A stretch of DNA of 34,186 bases, from NCBI RefSeq assembly GCF_003997935.1, contig NZ_RZQL01000042.1, positions 1 to 34,186 of the forward strand, read 5' to 3'. Source of the stretch: Mesorhizobium sp. M7A.F.Ca.US.006.01.1.1. GTDB lineage: Bacteria; Pseudomonadota; Alphaproteobacteria; Rhizobiales; Rhizobiaceae. The notes beneath the pieces are model-generated. The model had not been told where the DNA came from and ran no database searches. It saw only the letters and a program-made list of their open reading frames with translations. Shown here piece after piece: positions 17,483 through 26,683 of this stretch (position 1 is its first letter; every line of letters starts with the position of its first letter). The translations under genes were made by a program, and so were the position numbers.

Positions 17483-18391
17483 ATGGCCAGGTCCGACATC
17501 AATCGCTCCGGCGAGATCGAAGTTTTCGTGCGGGTCGTCGAGGAAGGCAGTTTTTCCTCCGCGGCACGCGCGTTGCGCATGACGCCTTCGGCGGTGAGCA
17601 AGCTGATCGCGCGGCTGGAGGCCCGGCTTGGCGCGCGGCTGGTCAGTCGTTCGACGCGAAAGCTGCAACTGACGCCGGAAGGCACAGCATTCTACGAGAG
17701 CGGCCTGCGCATCCTCGCCGACATGGCAGCGGCCGAGCAGGAGGCCGCCGCGGGTGCTTCACCGCGCGGACGCTTGCGCGTCAACAGCTACGTGCCCTTC
17801 GGGGTGCATCGGCTGATCCCGCTTCTGCCCCGGTTCCTGGAACGCTACCCCGAGATTTCGGTCGATCTGGTGCTGACTGACAGCGTCATCGACCTGATGG
17901 CGGAACGCGCCGACGTCGCCATCCGTGCCGGGCCGCTGAGTGAGTCACGGCTGGTGGCGCGCAAGCTGGGGCAAAGCCCTGTGGTCGTCGTTGCAGCACC
18001 TTCCTACCTCGAAACGCAGGGCATGCCGCTGACACCAGCCGATCTCGACACGCACAACCGCATGGGCTTCGGGTTCGTCAGGCATGTCGATGGTTGGCCG
18101 TTCCTCGACGCGGAAGGCCGCGCCATAATGGTTTCGATCACCGGCAACACGCTGGTCAGCGATGGTGAGGCGATGCGGCTCATGGCGCTGGCGGGCGCAG
18201 GCATCGCCCGGCTGGCGAGCTGGCATGTGGCGAAAGACATCGCGGCCGGCAGGCTGGTGCCGCTGCTGGAGGCATTCAATCCGGGCGACGAGGAGCCGAC
18301 CCACGCCGTCTATGTCGGCCAGGGCCGGCATCTGCCGGCGCGGGTGCGTGCCTTTCTGGATTTTCTGGGCGAGAGCGTCCGGCTGAGTTGA
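17483..18391 (+). CDS. LysR-family transcriptional regulator
   Basis: A 302-residue DNA-binding regulator. The winged helix-turn-helix covers about residues 8-68 (VRVVEEGSFSSAARALRMTP, SAVSKLIARLEARLGARLVS, LTPEGTAFYESG). The effector-binding periplasmic-protein-like domain follows (GRLRVNSYVPFGVHRLIPLL, ISVDLVLTDSVIDLMAERAD, VAIRAG, GEAMRLMALAGAGIARLASW). ATG 17483 gives the usual LysR length; a frame to 17420 would run through the promoter. Placement divergent from the MFS exporter and its aldo/keto reductase suggests that it controls them. The inducer cannot be deduced. Its stop codon lies within a perfect palindrome shared with the next, convergent gene. Confidence 0.92.
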   Translation: MARSDINRSGEIEVFVRVVEEGSFSSAARALRMTPSAVSKLIARLEARLGARLVSRSTRKLQLTPEGTAFYESGLRILADMAAAEQEAAAGASPRGRLRVNSYVPFGVHRLIPLLPRFLERYPEISVDLVLTDSVIDLMAERADVAIRAGPLSESRLVARKLGQSPVVVVAAPSYLETQGMPLTPADLDTHNRMGFGFVRHVDGWPFLDAEGRAIMVSITGNTLVSDGEAMRLMALAGAGIARLASWHVAKDIAAGRLVPLLEAFNPGDEEPTHAVYVGQGRHLPARVRAFLDFLGESVRLS

Positions 18392-18425
18392 CATCCCGGG
18401 AGCCACGGGCTCCCGGGATGTCAAC
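18387..18425. terminator. Perfect 18-bp palindrome between convergent genes, probable two-way terminator
   Basis: GTTGACATCCCGGGAGCC (18387-18404) and its exact complement (18408-18425) flank a three-base ACG loop. The LysR stop codon TGA is inside the left arm, and the aldo/keto reductase stop is four bases past the right arm. Neither side has a T-run, so termination may be less efficient than at a classic site. Confidence 0.75.
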
Positions 18426-18429
18426 TGCG

Positions 18430-19479
18430 CTATGCTTTCGGCGTGAACGGCGCCGGGCGGCGGCCCGCTGCCTGGCGCTCCAGCATCCAGCCGGGATATT
18501 CGGACGGCAGGGCGCTGACCTCGTCGAGACGAACCAGATCGTCGGTGTCGAGCTTCACTTCAGTGGCGGCAAGGTTCTGCTCCAACTGCTCCATGCGGCT
18601 GGCGCCGATGATGACGCTCATCACGAAGGGCTTGGCCAGGACATAGCCGAGCGCCACCGTGGCGACGCTCACATCATGCTTTTTGGCGATTTGGCGCATG
18701 ACGGCAACGGCCGCCCAGGCACGGTCCTCATTGACCGGCGGGAAGTTGAAGGAGGCGCGGCGGCCTTCGCCATTGCCGGGTGCGCCGGGGCCGTATTTGC
18801 CGGAGAGCAGACCGCCGGCCATCGGCGACCACACCATCAGGCCGAGCTTCTCCTCATTGAGCAGCGGCACGATCTCGCGCTCGAGATCGCGGCCGGCGAT
18901 CGAATAGTAGGACTGCACGGTCTCGAAACGGGCAAAGCCCTTGCGCTCGGCGATGCCGAGCGCCTTGGCGATGCGCCATGCAGCCCAGTTCGAGACGCCG
19001 ACATATCGCACCTTGCCACTGGCAACCAGATCGTCGAGCGCCCGCAGCGTTTCGTCGATCGGCGTCACGGTGTCGGTGCCGTGCAACTGATAGAGATCGA
19101 TATGGTCGAGTTGCAGCCGCTCCAAGCTGGCATCGACCGAGTCCATGATGTGGCCGCGTGACGAGCCGCGCTGGTTGGGGCCTTCGCCCATCGCGCCATG
19201 CGCCTTGGTGGCGATGACCACGTTCTGCCTGTTGACCTTGAGATCCCGGAGCGACTGGCCGAGCAACCGTTCGGATTCGCCAAAGGAGTAGACGTCGGCC
19301 GTATCGAAGAAATTGACGCCGGCGGCGAGCGAATGGGCAACGATCTCGTTGACGCCCTTCTGGTCGAGGCTGGCGATCAGGCCCCATTGGGCATTCTGGC
19401 CGGCGGCGCCGAAGGTCATGGTGCCGAGGCACAGTTCAGAGACGAACATCCCCGTATTTCCAAGCTGGTTGTAACGCAT
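18430..19479 (-). CDS. Aldo/keto reductase (second copy in the region)
   Basis: A 349-residue NADPH-dependent TIM-barrel oxidoreductase. The tetrad reads Asp59 and Tyr64 (FFDTADVYS), Lys92 (VIATKAHG) and His133 (LYQLHGTD). Other conserved blocks are YVGVSNWAAW, YYSIAGRDLEREI, MVWSPMAGGLLSGKY and SVIIGASRMEQLEQNL. It is clearly related to the product at 15090-16124 but diverged, so it is an older duplication or independent paralogue rather than a recent copy. ATG 19479 has GGAG eight bases upstream; an open frame to 19554 lacks one. It is convergent with LysR and not in the MFS transcript, so co-regulation is uncertain. Physiological substrate unknown. Confidence 0.92.
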   Translation of the reverse strand: MRYNQLGNTGMFVSELCLGTMTFGAAGQNAQWGLIASLDQKGVNEIVAHSLAAGVNFFDTADVYSFGESERLLGQSLRDLKVNRQNVVIATKAHGAMGEGPNQRGSSRGHIMDSVDASLERLQLDHIDLYQLHGTDTVTPIDETLRALDDLVASGKVRYVGVSNWAAWRIAKALGIAERKGFARFETVQSYYSIAGRDLEREIVPLLNEEKLGLMVWSPMAGGLLSGKYGPGAPGNGEGRRASFNFPPVNEDRAWAAVAVMRQIAKKHDVSVATVALGYVLAKPFVMSVIIGASRMEQLEQNLAATEVKLDTDDLVRLDEVSALPSEYPGWMLERQAAGRRPAPFTPKA

Positions 19480-19589
19480 GGTGGCGGCTCCAGAGAGTTT
19501 GTGATGACGCAAAGCAAATAGGAACGGTACGTTTCGTTTCCAGTCTTGGAGCAACGGGCCTGTCGATCTGGCCTAAAGGCCGTTGCCTG

Positions 19590-20252
19590 TCAGCGGCTGC
19601 CGAAGATCGCCGAGCCGACCCGGACGCTGGTGGCACCGAAGGCGATTGCTGTTTCGTAGTCGCCGGACATGCCCATCGACAGTCTGGCGACGCCAGCTTC
19701 CTTGCTGAGCTTCTCCAGCAAGGCGAAGTGGGGGCCGGGGTTCTCGTCGGCCGGCGGGATGCACATCAGGCCTTCGATGGCGAGGCCATGCACATCGTGG
19801 CAGCGGGCGACGAAGGCCACCGCCTCCCGGGGCTCGATGCCGGCTTTCTGTGGCTCGGAACCGGTGTTGACCTGGACGTAGAGTTTTGGTGCCCGGCCCT
19901 GCCTGGTAATCTCCTTGGCCAGTTCGGCCGCGATCTTCTCACGATCGACCGTCTCGATGACGTCGAACAGCGCCACCGCCTCCTTAGCCTTGTTGGATTG
20001 CAGCGGGCCGATCAGATGCAGTTCGATGTCGGGAAATGCGTCCTTCAAATCAGGCCATTTGGCTTGCGCCTCCTGCACCCGGTTCTCGCCGAAGACGCGC
20101 TGGCCGGCCTCGATGACCGGGCGGATGTCGGCAGTGTCAAAGGTCTTTGAGACCGCGACCAGCGTCACGGCGCCGGCTTCGCGGCCGGCCTCGCGTTCGG
20201 CGGCGGCGATCTTCGCCTTGACCGCGAAAAATTGCTGAACGGCGTCACCCAT
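19590..20252 (-). CDS. yggS: YggS/PROSC family PLP-binding protein
   Basis: A 220-residue cytosolic single-domain TIM barrel that binds pyridoxal phosphate and keeps free PLP and amino-acid pools in balance; no enzyme reaction is established. The PLP lysine is Lys36 in TLVAVSKTF. Further family blocks are GENRVQEAQAKW, LHLIGPLQSNKAKEA, VQVNTGSEPQKAGI, GLMCIPP and LSMGMSGDYETAIAFGATSVRVGSAIFG. I take ATG 20252 (MGDAVQQF). A TTG two codons earlier is closer to an AGGA and cannot be excluded. It is divergent from leuS with about 155 bases between; leuS and yggS often lie together in Rhizobiales. Confidence 0.94.
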   Translation of the reverse strand: MGDAVQQFFAVKAKIAAAEREAGREAGAVTLVAVSKTFDTADIRPVIEAGQRVFGENRVQEAQAKWPDLKDAFPDIELHLIGPLQSNKAKEAVALFDVIETVDREKIAAELAKEITRQGRAPKLYVQVNTGSEPQKAGIEPREAVAFVARCHDVHGLAIEGLMCIPPADENPGPHFALLEKLSKEAGVARLSMGMSGDYETAIAFGATSVRVGSAIFGSR

Positions 20253-20306
20253 ATGCAAATCCTGCTGTTTTGACCGGCGTTTTTGTCAGACGCGGTACCC
20301 ATATGG

Positions 20307-20325
20307 TTGACGGGTTTGCCAAACC
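20307..20325 (+). promoter_or_regulatory. Candidate -35 and palindromic site upstream of leuS
   Basis: TTGACG (20307-20312) resembles a -35 box; a -10 at 17 bases (TGAACA) is poor. Directly after it GGTTTG-C-CAAACC (20313-20325) is a perfect palindrome that would sit inside the spacer, a typical repressor position. It could serve leuS, yggS or neither. Confidence 0.3.
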
Positions 20326-20407
20326 ATGGTGAACACCCGGACCACATTCCCTGAACTGCCGAGCCATCGCCCGCAGTTCGCGCATGCTTTTAAGTGAAAA
20401 ACGTCCC

Positions 20408-23032
20408 ATGGCAACCGAACGATACAATCCGCGCGCGTCCGAGCCCAAATGGCAGAAGGCCTGGGACGCCAAGAAGCTGTTCGAAGCGCACAATGACGAT
20501 CCGCGCCCGAAATACTACGTGCTGGAGATGTTCCCCTATCCGTCGGGGCGCATCCATATCGGTCATACCCGCAATTACACGATGGGCGACGTGGTGGCGC
20601 GCTACAAGCGGGCCAAGGGTTTCAACGTGCTGCATCCGATGGGCTGGGACGCCTTCGGCATGCCGGCCGAAAACGCGGCGATGCAAAACAAGGTCCACCC
20701 CAAGGAATGGACCTACCAGAACATCGCCACCATGCGCGAACAGCTCAAGGTCATGGGGCTGTCACTGGACTGGGCGCGCGAATTCGCCACCTGTGACGTC
20801 GACTATTACCACCGCCAGCAGATGCTGTTCCTCGACTTCGTCGAGAAGGGGCTGGTGACGCGCAAATCCTCCAAGGTCAACTGGGATCCGGAGGACATGA
20901 CGGTGCTTGCCAACGAGCAGGTCATCGACGGGCGCGGCTGGCGCTCGGGCGCGCTGGTCGAACAACGCGAACTGACGCAGTGGTTCTTCAAGATCACCGA
21001 CTTCGCCCAGGATCTGCTGGATTCGCTCGACGGCCTCGACGAATGGCCGGAAAAAGTGAAGCTGATGCAGCAGAACTGGATCGGCCGCTCGGAAGGCCTG
21101 CTGATCCGTTGGCCTCTGGCCGACGCCTCTGATGGCGAGCATGAGCTGGAAGTCTATACGACAAGGCCCGACACCATCTTCGGCGCTTCCTTCATGGCTG
21201 TCGCCGCCGATCATCCGTTGGCCAAGAAGGCCGCTGCGCACAATCCGGCGCTGGCGAAGTTCATCGAGGATATCGGCCATATGGGCACCTCGGTGGCGGC
21301 GCTGGAGACGGCTGAGAAGAAGGGTTTTGACACCGGCATCCGCGTCGTCCATCCGTTTGACGACAACTGGACGCTGCCTGTCTATGTCGCCAATTTCGTG
21401 CTGATGGAATACGGCACCGGCGCTATCTTCGGCTGCCCGTCCGGCGACCAGCGCGACCTCGACTTCGCCAACAAATACGGCCTGCCGGTGATGCCGGTGG
21501 TGATGCCGGAAGGCGAGAATCCGGCGACGTTCCAGATCATCGATGAAGCCTATGTCGATGACGGCGTTATGATCAATTCGCGCTTTCTCGACGGCATGAA
21601 GCCGGTTCAGGCTTTCGACGAGGTCGCCAAACTGCTGGAGCAGAAGACCATCGGCAACCGGCCGATGGCCGAGCGCAAGGTGAATTTCCGCCTGCGCGAC
21701 TGGGGCATTTCGCGCCAGCGCTACTGGGGCTGCCCGATCCCGATGATCCATTGCAAGGCTTGCGGCGTGGTGCCGGTGCCGAAGGCGGACCTGCCGGTGA
21801 AGCTGCCCGACGATGTCGATTTCGATCGCCCGGGCAATCCGCTCGACCGCCATCCGACATGGCGCCATGTGAAATGTCCGCAATGCGGCAGGGATGCGCG
21901 GCGCGAAACCGACACGATGGACACATTCGTCGATTCGTCGTGGTACTTTGCCCGCTTCACCGCGCCGTGGGCGCATGAACCGACCGATCCCAAGGCGGCC
22001 AACGAATGGTTGCCCGTCGACCAGTATATTGGCGGGATCGAGCACGCGATCCTGCATCTGCTCTATTCGCGCTTCTTCACCCGCGCCATGCGCGAGGCCG
22101 GCCATGTCGATCTGGCCGAGCCGTTCAAGGGCCTGTTCACGCAAGGCATGGTGGTGCACGAAACCTATCGCGTCGGCTCGGCGTCGAATGGCCGCTGGCT
22201 GGCGCCCACCGAAGTTCGGCTGGAGGATGTCGACGGCAAGCGCAGCGCCATCGACATCGCCACCGGCGAGGCCGTCACCATCGGTCCGCTGGAAAAGATG
22301 TCGAAATCGAAGAAGAACACGGTGAGCCCGGAAGACATCACCGATGGCTACGGCGCCGACACGGCGCGCTGGTTCATGCTGTCGGATTCGCCGCCCGAGC
22401 GCGATGTCGAATGGACCGACGATGGCGCCGCCGGTGCGCATCGCTTCATCCAGCGCATCTGGCGCCTGGTGTCGACGGCGGCCGAAACACTGGCCGGCAT
22501 CAAGCCCTTAGCGGCCAGCAGCGGCGAGGCCGCTGTGGTTTCCAAGGCCGCGCACAAGATACTCAAGGCGGTCGGTGAGGATATCGAGAAGCTCGCCTTC
22601 AACCGCGCCATCGCCCGCATTTATGAACTGGCCAACGCGCTGACCACGCCGCTCAACGACGTGGCCGAAGGCAAGGCCGATGCAGCGCTGAAAGGCGCCT
22701 GCCGGCAGGCCGTGGAGATCCTCGTGCATCTGATCGCTCCGGTCATGCCGCATCTGGCCGAGGAGTGCTGGGAAACGCTCGGCGGCACCGATCTCGTCGC
22801 CGAACGGCCCTGGCCGGTCTTCGATCCGGCGCTGGTCGTCGACAACGAAGTCACCTATCCGGTACAGGTCAACGGCAAGAAGCGGGGGGATTTGACAATT
22901 GCCCGCGACGCGGACCAAGGTGCGGTCGAAAAAGCGGTATTGGCTCTCGACTTCGTGCAGAAAGCACTCGAAGGTAAGGCTCCGCGCAAGGTGATCATCG
23001 TGCCGCAGAGGATCGTCAATGTCGTTGCCTGA
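20408..23032 (+). CDS. leuS: Leucyl-tRNA synthetase
   Basis: Charges tRNA-Leu in the cytosol. The 874-residue length is normal for bacterial LeuRS. The class I signatures are HIGH at 50-53 ([19 protein letters not shown]) and KMSKS at 630-634 ([11 protein letters not shown]). The CP1 editing domain shows the Thr-rich [10 protein letters not shown] from residue 251 and the [15 protein letters not shown] segment. A zinc-like CKACG...CPQCG pair appears in the inserted region (about 450-495). The C-terminal anticodon-binding and LeuRS-specific domains end in [20 protein letters not shown] 20408 is the conserved [16 protein letters not shown] start. The gene overlaps lptE by 14 bases. A long open frame on the other strand is a GC-rich shadow. 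Confidence 0.98.
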   Translation: MATERYNPRASEPKWQKAWDAKKLFEAHNDDPRPKYYVLEMFPYPSGRIHIGHTRNYTMGDVVARYKRAKGFNVLHPMGWDAFGMPAENAAMQNKVHPKEWTYQNIATMREQLKVMGLSLDWAREFATCDVDYYHRQQMLFLDFVEKGLVTRKSSKVNWDPEDMTVLANEQVIDGRGWRSGALVEQRELTQWFFKITDFAQDLLDSLDGLDEWPEKVKLMQQNWIGRSEGLLIRWPLADASDGEHELEVYTTRPDTIFGASFMAVAADHPLAKKAAAHNPALAKFIEDIGHMGTSVAALETAEKKGFDTGIRVVHPFDDNWTLPVYVANFVLMEYGTGAIFGCPSGDQRDLDFANKYGLPVMPVVMPEGENPATFQIIDEAYVDDGVMINSRFLDGMKPVQAFDEVAKLLEQKTIGNRPMAERKVNFRLRDWGISRQRYWGCPIPMIHCKACGVVPVPKADLPVKLPDDVDFDRPGNPLDRHPTWRHVKCPQCGRDARRETDTMDTFVDSSWYFARFTAPWAHEPTDPKAANEWLPVDQYIGGIEHAILHLLYSRFFTRAMREAGHVDLAEPFKGLFTQGMVVHETYRVGSASNGRWLAPTEVRLEDVDGKRSAIDIATGEAVTIGPLEKMSKSKKNTVSPEDITDGYGADTARWFMLSDSPPERDVEWTDDGAAGAHRFIQRIWRLVSTAAETLAGIKPLAASSGEAAVVSKAAHKILKAVGEDIEKLAFNRAIARIYELANALTTPLNDVAEGKADAALKGACRQAVEILVHLIAPVMPHLAEECWETLGGTDLVAERPWPVFDPALVVDNEVTYPVQVNGKKRGDLTIARDADQGAVEKAVLALDFVQKALEGKAPRKVIIVPQRIVNVVA

Positions 23033-23597
23033 TCGGGAAAAGACAGAGTTGAGCCATTTGCTGCGCCGCATGGCGCTTGCCGGCCTGATAGGGTCGCTCG
23101 CGCTTGTCTCGGCCTGCACGGTGCGGCCGCTCTATTCGAGCGCGCCGCTGTCGGGTTCGCAGGCCAGTGCCAGTGCCGAACTGGCGTCGATCGGCATCAA
23201 GCCGGTCAATACGCGTTACGGCCAACAGGTGCGCAACAATCTCATTTTCGGGTTTGGACGAGGCGCCGGCGAGCCGGCCTCGCCGGCCTATTCGCTCAAT
23301 CTCGGCGTGACCGAAGCGGTCGAGTCCGCGGCACTTGTGCAGGTCGGAACCGACGAAGACGAGCCGACCGCCGGTTCCGTGACGCTGACCGGCAGCTATA
23401 CGCTGGCCGATGCGAAGACCGGCGTGGTGATCGCATCCGGCAAGCGTTCGATCACCTCGTCCTTCGACAGGCCGCGTCAGGAATTCGCCGCATACCGGGC
23501 GCAGATCGACGCCGAGAATCGCGCTGCGCGAGAGCTGGCGGAAGCGCTGCAGCTGTCTATTGCCCAGGACCTTGTCCGGCACGGCAAGACCGGCTAG
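23019..23597 (+). CDS. lptE: LPS-assembly lipoprotein LptE
   Basis: An outer-membrane lipoprotein that plugs the LptD barrel for lipopolysaccharide export. The 192-residue product has a basic N-terminus, a hydrophobic stretch ([12 protein letters not shown]) and a lipobox VSAC with Cys33 as the lipidated residue, followed by TVRPLYS, a typical LptE start. The rest ([72 protein letters not shown]) matches the alphaproteobacterial LptE pattern. The overlap with leuS indicates one transcript. In many Rhizobiales holA (DNA polymerase III delta) comes next; here no holA follows. Confidence 0.88.
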   Translation: MSLPDREKTELSHLLRRMALAGLIGSLALVSACTVRPLYSSAPLSGSQASASAELASIGIKPVNTRYGQQVRNNLIFGFGRGAGEPASPAYSLNLGVTEAVESAALVQVGTDEDEPTAGSVTLTGSYTLADAKTGVVIASGKRSITSSFDRPRQEFAAYRAQIDAENRAARELAEALQLSIAQDLVRHGKTG

Positions 23598-23908
23598 CGC
23601 ACCTCATCGCTTCACGGAAACGGTCTGGCGCCCCGGGCATGATGGGATGATCGTGGGGTCATGACCAGATTCCCGAACAGAGCCAGATTCCTGAACAGAG
23701 ATTGTCCGAAGATACCCATCGACCTGCTGCGGCACGGCGAGTAGATCCGCGCCGCCGGGAGGGTGCGGCGAGACGACGATCGTGCCGCGTCGCTCTCAGC
23801 CTGTCACGAAGATTTTGGCGCTCAGGATCGTCGGCGACCCATCCGGGAAGCAACTGTTAACCACTCGCTCCCTATTGCTCGGCAGACATTTCAGAGTGAG
23901 TCTTGAGA
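23598..23908 (+). promoter_or_regulatory. Upstream region of the FtsK-like gene, with GANTC sites and a CtrA half-site
   Basis: A 311-base gap with no supported gene. It holds an 18-base tandem repeat (23665-23700), GANTC sites at 23668, 23686 and 23898-23902 (the CcrM methylation sequence of alphaproteobacteria), and TTAACCA at 23857-23863, a CtrA-type half-site. Cell-cycle control of the downstream DNA translocase is plausible. The ribosome binding site before ATG 23909 is weak. Confidence 0.4.
23665..23700 (+). repeat. 18-base tandem duplication carrying GANTC
   Basis: CCAGATTCCCGAACAGAG is followed directly by CCAGATTCCTGAACAGAG, a single C/T difference. Each unit holds one GATTC. Confidence 0.9.
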
Positions 23909-26596
23909 ATGGAAGCCAAGCTTTTTTCCCGGGTCAATTTGTCGACGGCCGCATCGCCTGATGATCCCGAGGGGAAGCGCTCCGAGAGCATCGGCGACAG
24001 AGGCGGTCAGCGAAGTTCTTCCGCGGCAGGCGACCTTGATCGTCCGGCTCGCAAGGAGACGGCCGGCCGGCAGCCCGCCACACGCCAGGCCGGCTATTCC
24101 GCGCCGGTGGTCGACCTCGGCGGCAACAAGCGGCCCTATATGGAGCCGAGGGGTGGCTCGGACGATACGCCTTCGAAAATCGGCGATATCGAGAGCCCTG
24201 CCTGGCAGGAATATTTCTTCCTTGCACCCAATGTGCGTTTTACACGCACGCCGGACTATGAGGCCAGGAAGCATCGTCCACAGCACGAGCGTGTTGTCGA
24301 ACACGCCGCGACGCGCCCGGCACAGCAAGCCGTTGCGCAACCCACGGTCGGCAGGGCGTCCTCCGCGCCCTCGCTCCTGGCATTGCCGGCGTCGGTGAAA
24401 AGCCCTGCTTCCCAGCCGCTGGCCGGCCACGCCACGCAAGGGCCACTGCCGCCGGCTGCTGCTTTTGTTGCCGCGGGGCGCGCCAGGGAGAAGGTGCCAG
24501 TCGTTGCGCCGGTGCCGCCGAGGACGGTCGCAACGGGACGGGCATCCGCGCGCGCGTCCGTTGCTCCGGGCGCCCCGACCAAAACGCCCACCTCCGAAGG
24601 GCTACGCTGGCCCTATCTTTCGGATCATGCCTTCTTCGAGGCTATGGCACCCCATCTGGTCGACGTTTCGCCCCCGGCCCGGCAAATCGGTTCAGCGTCG
24701 TCTGCGCCGCTCGCCGCAGCGCCAGTCACCACTATGCCGATCGACATCCGCCCGACGACAGGGACCGATGCCACCGCATTGTTTCGAGTCATCGACTGCC
24801 TGCCGGGCCAGGCCTTGAAGCCGTTGCCGGATGTTTGGCCGGCCAATTCGAACCAGGCCGTCGACCAACCTGACGTGCCGGCGAGCTATGCGCCGTCGCC
24901 GGTCCAGCCTGTCGCGATCTCCCCTGCCAAAAGCGATGCCGTTCCCGCGCCGGCCGCGCCAAATGTGGACGTTGCCGTCAGGGTCGCTGCCGCTCGCTCT
25001 CCGCGCTTGCCCGGGGCCGGAAAGATTGCGCCGTCAATCGCGGGCGATCCCTATGAGCTTCCCCCGGAAGAGCTCTTGCAGCAGCCGCCGGAGGGACAAG
25101 GTTTCTACATGTCGCAGGAGCGGCTCGAGCAGAATGCGGATCTCCTGGAAAGCGTGCTCGAAGACTTCGGTGTGCGCGGCGAGATCATTCATGTTCGCCC
25201 CGGTCCGGTCGTCACGCTCTATGAATTCGAGCCGGCGCCGGGCGTCAAATCTTCTCGCGTCATCGGGCTTGCCGACGATATCGCCCGCTCCATGTCGGCG
25301 ATTTCGGCGCGCGTCGCCGTCGTGCCCGGCCGCAACGTCATCGGCATCGAGCTCCCGAACGAAACGCGCGAAACCGTCTATTTCCGGGAGCTGATCGAAT
25401 CGGAGGGCTTCCGCAAGACCAGCTGCAAGCTGGCGCTTTGCTTGGGCAAGACGATCGGCGGCGAGCCGGTCATCGCCGAGCTGGCGAAGATGCCGCATTT
25501 GCTGGTGGCCGGAACCACCGGCTCCGGCAAGTCGGTCGCCATAAACACCATGATCCTGTCGTTGCTCTATCGGCTGAAGCCGGAAGAATGCCGGCTGATC
25601 ATGGTCGATCCCAAGATGCTCGAACTCTCCGTCTATGACGGGATCCCGCATCTTCTGACGCCCGTCGTCACGGATCCCAAGAAAGCCGTCACCGCGCTCA
25701 AATGGGCCGTGCGCGAAATGGAGGATCGGTATCGCAAGATGGCGCGGCTCGGTGTGCGCAACATCGACGGCTACAACGAGCGCGCCGCTCAAGCCCGTGA
25801 CAAGGGCGAAACCGTCGTCATGACCGTGCAGACCGGCTTCGAAAAGGGCACCGGCGAGCCGCTTTTCGAACAACAGGAAATAGACCTTGCGCCGATGCCC
25901 TACATCGTCGTCATCGTCGACGAGATGGCCGATCTGATGATGGTCGCCGGCAAGGAGATCGAAGGCGCGATCCAGCGGCTGGCGCAGATGGCGCGCGCCG
26001 CCGGCATTCACCTGATCATGGCGACGCAGCGGCCCTCGGTCGACGTCATCACCGGCACGATCAAGGCCAACTTCCCGACCCGGATTTCCTTCCAGGTGAC
26101 ATCGAAGATCGACAGCCGCACCATCCTGGGCGAGCAGGGCGCCGAGCAGTTGCTTGGCCAGGGCGACATGCTGCACATGATGGGTGGCGGGCGCATCTCG
26201 CGCGTGCACGGGCCGTTTGTTTCCGACGCGGAGGTCGAGCATGTGGTCGCGCATCTCAAGGCGCAGGGCCGCCCTGAATATCTGGAAACTGTGACGGCCG
26301 ACGAGGATGAGGAAGAAATCGAAGAAGACCAGGGCGCGGTCTTCGACAAGGGATCCGTTGCAGCCGAAGACAGCGATGCCGTCTACGACGAGGCGGTCAA
26401 GGTGGTGGTGCGCGACAAGAAGTGCTCGACGTCCTACATCCAGCGCCGCCTCGGCATCGGCTACAACCGCGCCGCGTCGCTGGTCGAGCGTATGGAAAAA
26501 GAAGGCTTGGTCGGCACACCCAACCACGTCGGCAAACGCGAGATCATCATGGGCCGGCGCCAGGCAGCGAGCGCGCCCGACGATGGCGCGGATTGA
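23909..26596 (+). CDS. FtsK/SpoIIIE-family DNA translocase lacking N-terminal membrane segments
   Basis: An 895-residue protein. Residues 1 to about 390 are rich in Pro, Ala and Ser and look disordered; I see no membrane helix, although ordinary FtsK begins with four. From about 390 the motor is complete: alpha/beta region ([40 protein letters not shown]), Walker A GTTGSGKS at 535-542, Walker [14 protein letters not shown] with Asp671-Glu672, [12 protein letters not shown], and [20 protein letters not shown]. The C-terminal gamma domain that reads polar DNA sequences (KOPS) covers about 825-890, with [25 protein letters not shown]. It therefore should pump and orient DNA, but without a visible septum anchor. 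A membrane-anchored FtsK probably exists elsewhere in the genome. ATG 23909 is preferred over a TTG two codons earlier. A terminator follows. Confidence 0.9.
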   Translation: MEAKLFSRVNLSTAASPDDPEGKRSESIGDRGGQRSSSAAGDLDRPARKETAGRQPATRQAGYSAPVVDLGGNKRPYMEPRGGSDDTPSKIGDIESPAWQEYFFLAPNVRFTRTPDYEARKHRPQHERVVEHAATRPAQQAVAQPTVGRASSAPSLLALPASVKSPASQPLAGHATQGPLPPAAAFVAAGRAREKVPVVAPVPPRTVATGRASARASVAPGAPTKTPTSEGLRWPYLSDHAFFEAMAPHLVDVSPPARQIGSASSAPLAAAPVTTMPIDIRPTTGTDATALFRVIDCLPGQALKPLPDVWPANSNQAVDQPDVPASYAPSPVQPVAISPAKSDAVPAPAAPNVDVAVRVAAARSPRLPGAGKIAPSIAGDPYELPPEELLQQPPEGQGFYMSQERLEQNADLLESVLEDFGVRGEIIHVRPGPVVTLYEFEPAPGVKSSRVIGLADDIARSMSAISARVAVVPGRNVIGIELPNETRETVYFRELIESEGFRKTSCKLALCLGKTIGGEPVIAELAKMPHLLVAGTTGSGKSVAINTMILSLLYRLKPEECRLIMVDPKMLELSVYDGIPHLLTPVVTDPKKAVTALKWAVREMEDRYRKMARLGVRNIDGYNERAAQARDKGETVVMTVQTGFEKGTGEPLFEQQEIDLAPMPYIVVIVDEMADLMMVAGKEIEGAIQRLAQMARAAGIHLIMATQRPSVDVITGTIKANFPTRISFQVTSKIDSRTILGEQGAEQLLGQGDMLHMMGGGRISRVHGPFVSDAEVEHVVAHLKAQGRPEYLETVTADEDEEEIEEDQGAVFDKGSVAAEDSDAVYDEAVKVVVRDKKCSTSYIQRRLGIGYNRAASLVERMEKEGLVGTPNHVGKREIIMGRRQAASAPDDGAD

Positions 26597-26619
26597 GCGG
26601 CGGGCCGTTTGGAGTTCAC

Positions 26620-26651
26620 ATGAAAAAGGCCGGTTGCCCGGCCTTTTTCAT
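26620..26651. terminator. Strong two-way intrinsic terminator
   Basis: ATGAAAAAGGCCGG (26620-26633) and its exact complement (26638-26651) pair around TTGC. On either strand the stem ends in a T-run of five, so it can stop the FtsK-like transcript and, from the other side, the transaldolase transcript. Confidence 0.92.
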
Positions 26652-26683
26652 TACAAGCGCATTGGCCTCAGCCGATCGCCAAC

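Noticed and set aside
20762..22441. A 559-residue minus-strand open frame opposite leuS
   Set aside because: Antisense shadow of leuS; composition is His/Arg/Gln-rich and without domains.
23598..23908. A degraded holA or other pseudogene in the gap after lptE
   Set aside because: No frame in the gap resembles HolA or any other protein; the stretch looks regulatory.
25034..26527. A 497-residue minus-strand open frame opposite the FtsK motor
   Set aside because: Shadow frame; the FtsK reading has Walker motifs and the gamma domain.
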